Shown here: positions 50,873 to 57,986 of the stretch, piece after piece
How positions within the stretch are numbered: position 1 is the stretch's first letter
How the letters are laid out: each line of letters starts with the position of its first letter
Assembly: GCF_900141815.1 (NCBI RefSeq)
Contig: NZ_FQYR01000002.1
Span: 535,091-599,090, forward strand
Source of the DNA: Rubritalea squalenifaciens DSM 18772
GTDB taxonomy: Bacteria; Verrucomicrobiota; Verrucomicrobiia; Verrucomicrobiales; Akkermansiaceae
Reading direction: 5' to 3'
Length of the DNA stretch: 64,000 bases
Notes under the pieces: model-generated
The model's database searches: none
What the model saw: only the letters and a program-made list of their open reading frames with translations
What the model was told of the DNA's origin: nothing
Made by a program: the position numbers and the translations under genes

Positions 50873-51937
50873 ATGATCGATCAGGAGTCCTGGATTCCTG
50901 TTCAGTGCTCTGGACTCGCTGCTCCTCATTTGAAAGTTCATTACCATGATCCTCGTGTGCACGAGGTGCTGGTGGCCGCCTTCGGGGATTTGTTTCCTGC
51001 GATCGTGAAGGATGAGAAGACTGGTGAGTTCTACTACGCGTCTAACAACGAAAGTGGCCGTAATCTCGTCGAGAGTTCCGAGCCCGTCAAAAACATCGTC
51101 GATGTGCCGCGCGCAGAGATGATGCGCCTGATGGAGGGCTGGCTCAGGCTACGCAGACGTTTGCAGGAGGAGAAGATCCCGGCAAACCTACAGCCTGTCC
51201 TGCTGAACTTCCACGTGCCAAGTCCGCGCCGTAGCCTGGACCGCTACCGCATCTATCAGCAAGGCGAGGAGAAGCGCCTCTTCATCCTGTGGGGCTTTGA
51301 GAAAAAGGATGCTCCGGCCATTTCCGTGGAGAAGGCCATCGCGCTCTTAATGGATGTGCCGCTCGGCCATCTACGCAGCATCCTCTCTACCTCCATGCCT
51401 GCCAATACGGGGACAGTGCCAGTCAAGGCTGTGGCTGAAGAAGCCCAGCGCAAGCTGATGGAAGTCAAGAATCAGCAAGACAACCAAAACGGAGCCAAGC
51501 TGATGATCGGCGCGATCGCTGCGGTCTTTGTCCTCCTGCTCGGCGTGGGTGCTTTCATGCTGTTAGGTGATAAAGATGAGCCCAAGCAGGTGGAGACTAT
51601 CGTGATCCGCGAGCAAGTTCCTGCACCACCCGTGACCAAGGCTGAGCCAGAGGTGAAGCCCGAGCCAGTAGCAGCCCCTGTGGCAGAGGTGGAGAAGAAG
51701 CCTGAGCCTGCCCCAGTGGCCGTGATCGATCCCAAGCCGGCACCCAAGCCGGAGCCAGCCAAGGTGAACCCACTGGACCTGATGGCCAAGGCTGAACCAG
51801 TAAAGCCTGCTGCCTCCAGTGCCAGTTTATTAGATCAAATGTCCGGAGCGGATACTGGCAAAGAAAAGCCGGATCTCAATGGCATGCTGCCGAAGACCGG
51901 CAAGAAGAATGATTTACTCAACCAAATGACAAGATGA
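50873..51937 (+). CDS. TonB-like single-pass protein with Pro-rich tail
   Basis: A 354-residue membrane protein. The N-terminal 220 residues are soluble and probably cytoplasmic (WIPVQCSGLAAPHLKVHYH, LRLRRRLQEEKIPANLQPVLLNF). A transmembrane helix lies near 210-232 (GAIAAVFVLLLGVGAFMLLG). The remainder is a long Pro/Glu/Lys/Ala-rich stalk (PEVKPEPVAAPVAEVEKKPEP, in pieces), as in TonB, that could cross the periplasm. The start at 50873 is at a strong context near AAAAAAG; the longer frame adds a Cys-bearing leader. Its stop overlaps the start of the PstS-OmpA gene by four bases, so both proteins probably act in one envelope complex. Confidence 0.78.
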   Translation: MIDQESWIPVQCSGLAAPHLKVHYHDPRVHEVLVAAFGDLFPAIVKDEKTGEFYYASNNESGRNLVESSEPVKNIVDVPRAEMMRLMEGWLRLRRRLQEEKIPANLQPVLLNFHVPSPRRSLDRYRIYQQGEEKRLFILWGFEKKDAPAISVEKAIALLMDVPLGHLRSILSTSMPANTGTVPVKAVAEEAQRKLMEVKNQQDNQNGAKLMIGAIAAVFVLLLGVGAFMLLGDKDEPKQVETIVIREQVPAPPVTKAEPEVKPEPVAAPVAEVEKKPEPAPVAVIDPKPAPKPEPAKVNPLDLMAKAEPVKPAASSASLLDQMSGADTGKEKPDLNGMLPKTGKKNDLLNQMTR

Positions 51938-53640
51938 ACACACGAAAGACCAAGCACACAAGCTTCCGATCATTGATCGGTCTGGCGTTCTTCTTCATGA
52001 GTATCTGCGGCGCCTTTGCCCAGGATACTGGCATGAAAGAAGAGTTCGCCAAACTCCAGGAGCAGCGCGAACAGCGTACCTCCCTGATCGACTACCTCAA
52101 GAATACCAAGCAGGTAAGTGAAACCGCAGCAGGCACTCTGAGCCTTGCAGACAATGCCCCGGCCGCCGCCAAACAAGCCGTTGAGTCCGAGAACAAGGAC
52201 CGCCAGCGCATGTTTGTGATTATTGCGAGCATCCAGGGATCCACCGTGGCCAAAGTGGCCAAGGAGTTCGCCCAGCGTATGGGCGTGGATGTGAATGCCA
52301 AGAAGATGGTGACCACCCTGCGTGTCCATGGTTCCAATACCGTGGGTGCCAGCCTGGCCCCAGCTTTGGTGCGCGCCTTCCTCAAGGATAAAGGCTTCAC
52401 TGGCATCACAACAGACCGCGATGGTGTGGAAGCGATGATTTCTTATTCCAAGCCAGGTGACAACACCATCTATCAGGTGGAGATCAAGGCTCACGGATCC
52501 AGCACTGCTTTCGGTGAGACGGATTCTAACAAGGGAGTCGGCTTGCTCGGAAAATTCTGTGATATTGGCATGGCTTCCCGTCCGATGAAGGACAAAGAGC
52601 AAAAGGCTCTGATGGATGCCGGCATGGGTGACATGCGCACCGCGGCCAGCGAGTTCCCGATCGCCCTTGACGGGGTGGCAGTCGTGCTGAACCGCAGTAA
52701 CCCGATCCAGGCTCTTACTGTAGAGCAGATCGCTGAGATTTTCTCCGGTAAAATTTCTAACTGGAAGCAGCTCGGCGGTGAGGACCTGCCCATCCAGATC
52801 TTCGCCCGTGACGAGCAGTCCGGTACCTGGGATACCTTTAAGTCCCGCGTGCTTAAGCCGTTCAAATTCAAACTGAGCGAGAACAACGTGAAGCGCTTCG
52901 AGGACTCCGCCTTGCTGGTGCGCAACGTAGCCGCCACCAAGGGTGGCATCGGTTTCACTGGCCTAGCCTATGTGGACTCCACAGTCAAAGGTCTCGCCGT
53001 ACAGGCAGGTAAGGAAGCCCGCCCGTTCCAGCCGACCCGCCTTACCGTAAAGACTCAGGACTACCCGCTGGCGCGCCTGCTTTATTTCTACCTTCCGGTG
53101 AATGCGAGCAGCCTCTCCAGAGACTTCGTCAAGTTCACCATGTCTAACGATGGCCAGGAAGTAGTGGATAAGTCTGGTCTCGTCGGCCAGGGTCTTTCCA
53201 GCCAGGTGGACCGCAACAACGCGGACCAGCTGAAGAAGCAACTTCTCTCAGATGCCTCTGTGCCTCAAGCCTACAAGATGCTGATCGCTAATTCCGACCG
53301 CTCAGACACCCAGGCGAACATCCGTTTCGTGCAGGGTTCCAACGAGCCTGACATCAACTCCCTGAACAACCTCGACCGTCTTGCCAGCTACCTGGCGAAC
53401 CCTGGTCACGAGAAGTTTGGTGTCGTGCTCGTAGGTTTCGCAGACAGCGTGGGTAACCAGTCCAGCAACCTCAGACTCTCCAGAAAGAGAGCCGAAGAGG
53501 TCAAGGCACTACTGGAAGCCAAAGGCGTGCGTAACATCACTGCAGAAGGCTTCGGTGAAGCCATGCCTGTAGCGGACAACGGCAGCGAAAGCGGCCGCGC
53601 GCAGAACCGCCGCGTAGAGATCTGGCTTACCCGTAAGTAA
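51934..53640 (+). CDS. PstS-like substrate-binding domain fused to OmpA domain
   Basis: A 568-residue exported protein (signal ending near CGAFA). After a helical linker (to about 125), the part to about 440 is a PstS-type phosphate-binding fold: LRVHGSNTVGASLAPALVRAF, HGSSTAFGE, CDIGMASRPMKDKE, ALDGVAVVLNRSNPI, LTVEQIAEIFSGKISNWKQLGG, RDEQSGTWDTF, KGGIGFTGLAYVD (in pieces). The C-terminus (about 460-568) is an OmpA/peptidoglycan-binding domain with VVLVGFADSVGNQSSNLRLSRKRAEEVKALLE and the final GRAQNRRVEIWL. Such a fusion would hold a phosphate-type binding protein at the cell wall. It is coupled to the TonB-like gene. Confidence 0.88.
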   Translation: MNTRKTKHTSFRSLIGLAFFFMSICGAFAQDTGMKEEFAKLQEQREQRTSLIDYLKNTKQVSETAAGTLSLADNAPAAAKQAVESENKDRQRMFVIIASIQGSTVAKVAKEFAQRMGVDVNAKKMVTTLRVHGSNTVGASLAPALVRAFLKDKGFTGITTDRDGVEAMISYSKPGDNTIYQVEIKAHGSSTAFGETDSNKGVGLLGKFCDIGMASRPMKDKEQKALMDAGMGDMRTAASEFPIALDGVAVVLNRSNPIQALTVEQIAEIFSGKISNWKQLGGEDLPIQIFARDEQSGTWDTFKSRVLKPFKFKLSENNVKRFEDSALLVRNVAATKGGIGFTGLAYVDSTVKGLAVQAGKEARPFQPTRLTVKTQDYPLARLLYFYLPVNASSLSRDFVKFTMSNDGQEVVDKSGLVGQGLSSQVDRNNADQLKKQLLSDASVPQAYKMLIANSDRSDTQANIRFVQGSNEPDINSLNNLDRLASYLANPGHEKFGVVLVGFADSVGNQSSNLRLSRKRAEEVKALLEAKGVRNITAEGFGEAMPVADNGSESGRAQNRRVEIWLTRK

Positions 53641-53676
53641 GCGATTCAAAGCGTTCCAATTTTTGTTGGAGGTGTT

Positions 53677-53724
53677 CCCGGTCAGTGTGCTTTTATCGGC
53701 ACGCTGGCCGGGATTCTTTTTTAT
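53677..53724 (+). terminator. Strong intrinsic terminator
   Basis: A 14-pair stem (53677-53690 with 53699-53712, two G-T pairs) with an 8-base loop is followed by ATTCTTTTTTAT. It ends the TonB-like/PstS-OmpA operon and lies between it and the convergent esterase gene. Confidence 0.92.
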
Positions 53725-53740
53725 AGCTTCAGCAAATCCC

Positions 53741-55213
53741 TTACTCAGCCCGGTCGAGTGCCGGGCTTTCTTGGATCCGCTTTTTCATGAGCTTGAACAT
53801 CGGGTCGAGCTGGCCTTCCGGGATGTGGTGGCCCTGTCCTTCCATGTAGGTGAACTTGGCATCGCAGCCGATCTGCTGGCAGGTTTTCTCAAAGGCACGC
53901 ACGGAATGATCGAGGAAGAAGAGGTCTTGTTCATGAACGAGGACGTTGATCTTGCCGCTGAGCTGCTCCTTGTTGTTCTTCCATTGGGTTTTGATCAGGC
54001 TGGAGATTTCGTAGGGCTTCCAGTGCTTGAGAGCTTCGTGATCCATCTCTCCGGTCTCCTCATCATAGAAGAGCCGCGGGCTGCCGTCATCCAGGCGCTC
54101 GGAGAAGACCGCCGCAAAGGACTTCAGCTGGCCACCCGGGCCAATGGCCCGCTCATAGGCGGCCATGTCTTTGTAGTAGAGGCTTTTCCCTCTCATGATC
54201 GGCAGCGAGAGTGGGCGTGGCTTACCATCCTCCTGGTAGTAGAAGGATTTGATTTCATAGAAATTACTGTCCTGGAAGTGGGCGAAGTCCAGCGGGTCCG
54301 GGCCAAAGCCCCAGCAGCCAGCGAAGTGCTCCGGGTACTTCACCTGCAGCCAGATGGAGGACCAGCCACCGGAGGAGACGCCTGTGACGTAGCGGTGTTC
54401 TGGACCAGCGCCGCCGTAGGTCTTGTCGATGTGGGGCATCAGCTCTTCCGTAAGCGCTGTGCCCCAAGGCCCGTTGACCTCGGAATCCGCAAAGACATGA
54501 TGACCCCAGCGGCAGTTCGGGTCCGGGATGATGGTGATCACATCCTTGAGATTTTCAGTCCCCAGGTCGGAGAAAATGCCCCAGTAGTTCAGGTAGGTGC
54601 CGGTATAGCCGTGCACGTAGACCAGCACGGGATAGCGTTTCTCCGGATCCCAGTTTTCAGGCAGCAGCAGGGTGTAGAGCATGTCCGTAGGGCGCTCGTG
54701 GAACTGGCTGAGCTTCTCACTGCGGAAGGAGGCGATGCGTAGCCTGCCTTTATTGACGGGCTTGAATGGCTTGGCCTTGCGGCTGGCAGTCAGCTCGTAG
54801 TGGTGGTCTTCCTCCTCGCTGAAGCGCACATCGATGGTCGCACTGTGGAGATCGTCAAAGCCTACGCCGGGTACGGGCCAGTTCTCAGTCAGCCGGACGA
54901 TGGCCTGCGCCTTCAGTGGCTTGTTCGGGAGCTTGCCATCGAGCCCCAGGTAGCTGTTCTCATCCAGCGTGAGGGTGACTTTGCCATCGCGGTCTGTATC
55001 TTCCGCAGAGAGCAGATAGGGAGGACTGTACCAGGAGGACAGGGTCTTCACGGGCTCCTTGGAATCTGCACGCAGTGCGATGTAGACGATCGGGGTCTCG
55101 CTGGGTTTCTTCTCAGGCAGCGCGTAGCTGACTTCGAAGCTGGTCTTCGCCTGGGCGGCTCCTGCAAGAACCAGGCAGCTCAGGGCCAGGTGACTGAAAC
55201 GACGAAAAAACAT
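53741..55213 (-). CDS. Exported esterase (alpha/beta hydrolase, CE1-like)
   Basis: A 490-residue exported protein (signal peptide ending AGAAQA-KT). The first 180 residues are beta-rich, with DTDRDGKVTLTLD, an EF-hand-like loop that may bind calcium, and RIASFRSEKL. The catalytic part is an esterase-D-like alpha/beta hydrolase: YPVLVYVHGYTGTYLNYWG, the nucleophile elbow GVSSGGWSS near residue 288, and a distal GQGHHIPEG near 465 that probably holds the catalytic His. It may release acetyl or feruloyl groups from polysaccharides, which fits the neighbouring sulfatase, or act on other esters. Confidence 0.85.
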   Translation of the reverse strand: MFFRRFSHLALSCLVLAGAAQAKTSFEVSYALPEKKPSETPIVYIALRADSKEPVKTLSSWYSPPYLLSAEDTDRDGKVTLTLDENSYLGLDGKLPNKPLKAQAIVRLTENWPVPGVGFDDLHSATIDVRFSEEEDHHYELTASRKAKPFKPVNKGRLRIASFRSEKLSQFHERPTDMLYTLLLPENWDPEKRYPVLVYVHGYTGTYLNYWGIFSDLGTENLKDVITIIPDPNCRWGHHVFADSEVNGPWGTALTEELMPHIDKTYGGAGPEHRYVTGVSSGGWSSIWLQVKYPEHFAGCWGFGPDPLDFAHFQDSNFYEIKSFYYQEDGKPRPLSLPIMRGKSLYYKDMAAYERAIGPGGQLKSFAAVFSERLDDGSPRLFYDEETGEMDHEALKHWKPYEISSLIKTQWKNNKEQLSGKINVLVHEQDLFFLDHSVRAFEKTCQQIGCDAKFTYMEGQGHHIPEGQLDPMFKLMKKRIQESPALDRAE

Positions 55214-55279
55214 GCGCCTAAGCTGGAAGGCTGAGGCGCACTTGAAAAGTCAGAAGTTTATTCCAAGGGGAAATGGGGA

Positions 55280-55735
55280 CTAGAGCCCGTATTCCGCCCA
55301 GGAGGAAGTAGTCTCCCAGACGCGGACGGTCTTGAGCTTCACTTCGGCGCGGACCGGGTACTCGGGATCCGGGTTGTCCACGTGGTGCTGGAGCTGGCCG
55401 CTGGTGTGGTCGAAAATCGTTTTGGCCATCACCTCGGTGGTGGGGTCCAGGTTTTCAAAGCCGATGATGCGGTCGCCGTAGGCTTCCTTGAAGAACTCGA
55501 ACTTCGGGTCCGAGGTGTTCATGCAAAGGGCGTGATCGTAGGTCTCCAGGAAGTCATCCACCATGCGCTTCACCAGCTTGAAGTCGAAAACCATCTCGCG
55601 GTCGTCGAGTGAGTCGGCTTCAAAGATGAGCTCCACCTTGCGGGTGTGGCCGTGCGGGAAGCGGCACTTGTCCGGGTGCTTGGAGAGGAGGTGGCCGTTT
55701 TCCACCTCGATCATTTTGCAGATGCGGTAAGGCAT
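55280..55735 (-). CDS. queD: 6-carboxytetrahydropterin synthase-like QueD
   Basis: A 151-residue member of the 6-pyruvoyltetrahydropterin synthase family, which makes 6-carboxy-5,6,7,8-tetrahydropterin for queuosine synthesis. The zinc ligands are H15, H28 and H30 and the catalytic Cys C24, in NGHLLSKHPDKCRFPHGH. D67-H68 in YDHALCMN and a Glu in VRVWETTSSWAEY complete the site. The other queuosine genes (queC, queE, queF) are not in the window. An inverted repeat spans the bases just before and including its start codon. Confidence 0.85.
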   Translation of the reverse strand: MPYRICKMIEVENGHLLSKHPDKCRFPHGHTRKVELIFEADSLDDREMVFDFKLVKRMVDDFLETYDHALCMNTSDPKFEFFKEAYGDRIIGFENLDPTTEVMAKTIFDHTSGQLQHHVDNPDPEYPVRAEVKLKTVRVWETTSSWAEYGL

Positions 55736-55768
55736 GCCCTAGGCATACTATGGATTTCGCCTAGGGCA
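55735..55768 (-). promoter_or_regulatory. Inverted repeat overlapping queD start
   Basis: A perfect 10-bp inverted repeat (TGCCCTAGGC at 55735-55744 and GCCTAGGGCA at 55759-55768) with a 14-base loop lies between the sulfatase and queD. On the minus strand the last base of the stem is the A of the queD ATG. No T tract follows, so it is not a classical terminator. It could block ribosome entry, or be a protein-binding site. It does not match a preQ1 riboswitch as far as I can see. Confidence 0.5.
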
Positions 55769-55781
55769 AACTCTTTACGAT

Positions 55782-57212
55782 CTATGCCTTGTTCTTCCTC
55801 TTTTCCTTTTTGGCCTCTGGCTTGCCGTACTCAGGATTCTTTTCGGTAGGAATGTCTGCGCCGGATGCCTCCTGCCAGGCTTTCAGCTTGGCGAGCAGCT
55901 CGGTGACCTTGCGCGGGTTGGTCTTGGAGAGGTCCTTGGACTCGGTAGCATCCTCCTTCAGGTTGAAGAGCTCCACGGAGTTGTCCTCGAAATACTGTAC
56001 CAGCTTCCAGTCTCCCTCACGGATCACGCTGCACGGGGTGGCGCGCCAGCCCTCGGTGTGGGCATCCTTCATGGCATCGCTGCCGTAGGACTGGAGGTAG
56101 CAGGGGAAGTGCCAGAAGAGCGCGCGTGCAGGCAGCTCCTCTCCCTGGACCAGGCCACTGAGGTTTACGCCGTCCAGCGTTTCCGGAAGCTCGGCGCCGC
56201 CAGCCGTGGCCAGTGTCGGGAACAGGTCTGTCTGGTGTACCGGGGTATCTGAGCTGCTGCCAGCCTTGGACTTGCCGGGCCACTTGATGAAGTAGGGCAC
56301 GCGGATGCCGCCCTCGTAGAACATGCCCTTGTTGCCGCGCAGTGGCTTGGCGTTGGAGACCGGGCCGTAAGGGCCGTTGTCCGTGGTGAAGACCACGATG
56401 GTATTGTCCGCTAGACCTTGCTCCTCGAGGTTGTTGAGCAGGTTGCCGATCGCCAGATCCATGGCTTCCACCATGGCGGCGTACTTCGGATGATTGTGGT
56501 ACTTGCCTTTTTCCTTGGCCTGGTACTTCTCGGTGAGATCCTCGCGTGCCTGGATCGGGGTATGGACGGAGTAGAAGGCCATGTAAGCGAAGAATGGCTT
56601 GTCCGCCTTGTGCTGCTCGTTGATCCAGCCGTTCAGGTCGCGGGTGAGGCGATCAGGCAGGTGCTCGCCCTTCGGGCCGTCTGGCAGTTGCGGGTTGTTG
56701 TAGGGGGAGAAGTATCCGCCACGTGGGCCGCCGCTGTGGTTGCCGCCGATGTTTTTATCAAAGCCGTACTTGGTGGGGTCCCCGGAGACGTGCCACTTGC
56801 CCGCATGGCAGGTCGCGTAGCCTGCAGCCTTCAGCGCTTCCGGTAGGGTGGTGAACTTGGGATCCAGCGTTTCGACGTTCTTGATCGGGATCAGCTTGCG
56901 CTTGGAGGACTTGCCGCGGGCTGAGCTGCCTACGGTGTAGACCTTGTGGCGGGCGCTGTAGACGCCGGACATCAGGGAAGCACGGGAAGGCGCGCAGTTC
57001 GCACAGCTGGCATAGCCATTGGTAAAGCTCAGGCTCTGGGACTTCAGCTTGTCGAGGTTTGGCGTCTCGTAAAAGTCTGAGCCCATGCTCGCGATATCTG
57101 TGTAGCCATGGTCGTCGGCATAGATAAGCAGGATGTTCGGCTTGTCCGCCGCCTTGGCAACGATGGGGACCAGCAAGAGCGCGGAGAGTCTGAGCAATTT
57201 ACTAAATTTCAT
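55782..57212 (-). CDS. Exported sulfatase (S1 family)
   Basis: A 476-residue periplasmic sulfatase. The signal peptide ends near VAKA. It has the metal-binding ADDHG (D33, D34) and the modification motif C73-A-P-S-R77, in which Cys is turned into formylglycine. Other motifs are GKWHVSG, PFFAYMAFYSVHTP, VVFTTDNG, GNKGMFYEGGIRVPYFIKWPG (in pieces). The C-terminus is unusually basic (KPEAKKEKRKNKA). It removes sulfate esters from algal or animal polysaccharides; the exact S1 subfamily cannot be set by eye. A maturase gene is not in the window. Confidence 0.93.
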   Translation of the reverse strand: MKFSKLLRLSALLLVPIVAKAADKPNILLIYADDHGYTDIASMGSDFYETPNLDKLKSQSLSFTNGYASCANCAPSRASLMSGVYSARHKVYTVGSSARGKSSKRKLIPIKNVETLDPKFTTLPEALKAAGYATCHAGKWHVSGDPTKYGFDKNIGGNHSGGPRGGYFSPYNNPQLPDGPKGEHLPDRLTRDLNGWINEQHKADKPFFAYMAFYSVHTPIQAREDLTEKYQAKEKGKYHNHPKYAAMVEAMDLAIGNLLNNLEEQGLADNTIVVFTTDNGPYGPVSNAKPLRGNKGMFYEGGIRVPYFIKWPGKSKAGSSSDTPVHQTDLFPTLATAGGAELPETLDGVNLSGLVQGEELPARALFWHFPCYLQSYGSDAMKDAHTEGWRATPCSVIREGDWKLVQYFEDNSVELFNLKEDATESKDLSKTNPRKVTELLAKLKAWQEASGADIPTEKNPEYGKPEAKKEKRKNKA

Positions 57213-57335
57213 AAAACGATGTGTTTAGAATACGGTAGTGAATGAGGATTCTTACCATAGTATGACTGGGCACGTAAAAGCGTTAACGGGGAAATACTCT
57301 TGGCCACTTGTCGAATAGCCGATTATGATTCTGCA

Positions 57336-57428
57336 ATGACTAAGGAAGAACGGATGAGGCGTCAGCTAGCATTGGCTAGATTGGTGATGCGTAAAAATCG
57401 TTGGATGCTCAGAAAGCTGGCTCTCTGA
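57336..57428 (+). CDS. Possible 30-residue basic peptide
   Basis: An ATG at 57336 opens a 30-codon frame (MTKEERMRRQLALARL and then RKNRWMLRKLAL) with many Arg/Lys and Leu in helical order. There is no Shine-Dalgarno, and it lies in the 270-base gap between the sulfatase and the toxin-antitoxin pair. It may be a small translated peptide or chance. Nothing else is evident in this gap apart from the promoter of the antitoxin gene. Confidence 0.2.
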   Translation: MTKEERMRRQLALARLVMRKNRWMLRKLAL

Positions 57429-57445
57429 GTTGATGGAATTACAAA

Positions 57446-57473
57446 TTGACAGAATTCTGGCACTACGTAGATT
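57446..57473 (+). promoter_or_regulatory. Putative promoter of toxin-antitoxin pair
   Basis: TTGACA (57446-57451) and TAGATT (57468-57473) with a 16-base spacer. The transcript would start close to the antitoxin ATG at 57480, so the leader would be very short or absent. Confidence 0.45.
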
Positions 57474-57479
57474 AGTCCT

Positions 57480-57731
57480 ATGAAAACAGTCAATTACACC
57501 GAAGCGAGAAATGGTCTTGCGCGTCTGATGAAGGACGCCGAGCAGGATCGCGATGTAATTGCCATCACCCGCAATGGTCACGCCTCAGTGGTGGTGATGC
57601 TGCAGGAAGAATACGATAGCATGATGGAGACACTTCACCTGCTCTCGACTCCTGCCAATGCGAAGCGCATTCAGCAAGGTCTCGCGGATTACGAAGAGTC
57701 TAAAATCCAAGAGCACGAGCTATGCGACTAA
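57480..57731 (+). CDS. yefM: Antitoxin, YefM/Phd family
   Basis: An 83-residue antitoxin. It shows the usual Phd/YefM start MKTVNYTEARNGLARLMKDAEQDRDVIAITRNGHASVVVMLQEEYDSMMET in pieces, which covers the DNA-binding N-terminal fold. The C-terminal tail (GLADYEESKIQEHELCD) is the part that should wrap the toxin. It overlaps the toxin start by ten bases and the pair is probably self-repressed from the promoter just upstream. Confidence 0.93.
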   Translation: MKTVNYTEARNGLARLMKDAEQDRDVIAITRNGHASVVVMLQEEYDSMMETLHLLSTPANAKRIQQGLADYEESKIQEHELCD

Positions 57732-57979
57732 TGTGGCTTGAGGGAGGCTGGGAGGATTACCTCTACTGGCAGACCCAGGACAAAAAAACGCTTAAGCGCG
57801 TGAACGAGCTCATCAAAGACGCGATGCGCCACCCCTTTGAAGGTATCGGTAAGCCAGAACCCTTGAAGAGTAACCTGCGTGGCTGGTGGTCGCGCCGGAT
57901 CACCCAGGAGCACCGCCTGGTCTACAAAGCGGAAGACGGCATGCTCATCATCATGCAATGCCGCTTTCACTATGACTAG
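57722..57979 (+). CDS. yoeB: Toxin YoeB, ribosome-dependent mRNA interferase
   Basis: An 85-residue Txe/YoeB toxin, which cuts mRNA on the ribosome. Motifs: GGWEDYLYWQTQDKKTLKRVNELIKDAMRHPFEGIGKPEPLK, GWWSRRITQEHRLVYKAEDG and the C-terminal QCRFHYD (in pieces), which include the conserved Glu, Arg and final His-Tyr of the active site. It overlaps the antitoxin gene by ten bases. Its stop lies only seven bases from the end of the convergent uvrA, with no terminator between them. Confidence 0.94.
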   Translation: MRLMWLEGGWEDYLYWQTQDKKTLKRVNELIKDAMRHPFEGIGKPEPLKSNLRGWWSRRITQEHRLVYKAEDGMLIIMQCRFHYD

Positions 57980-57986
57980 GGGAGAA

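Noticed and set aside
53663-54742. Plus-strand frame of 359 codons opposite the esterase gene
   Set aside because: Begins inside the terminator region and is antisense to a well-supported hydrolase.
55735-55768. preQ1 riboswitch before queD
   Set aside because: The hairpin does not show the short C-rich loop and A-rich tail of the preQ1-I class, and I cannot see a pseudoknot.
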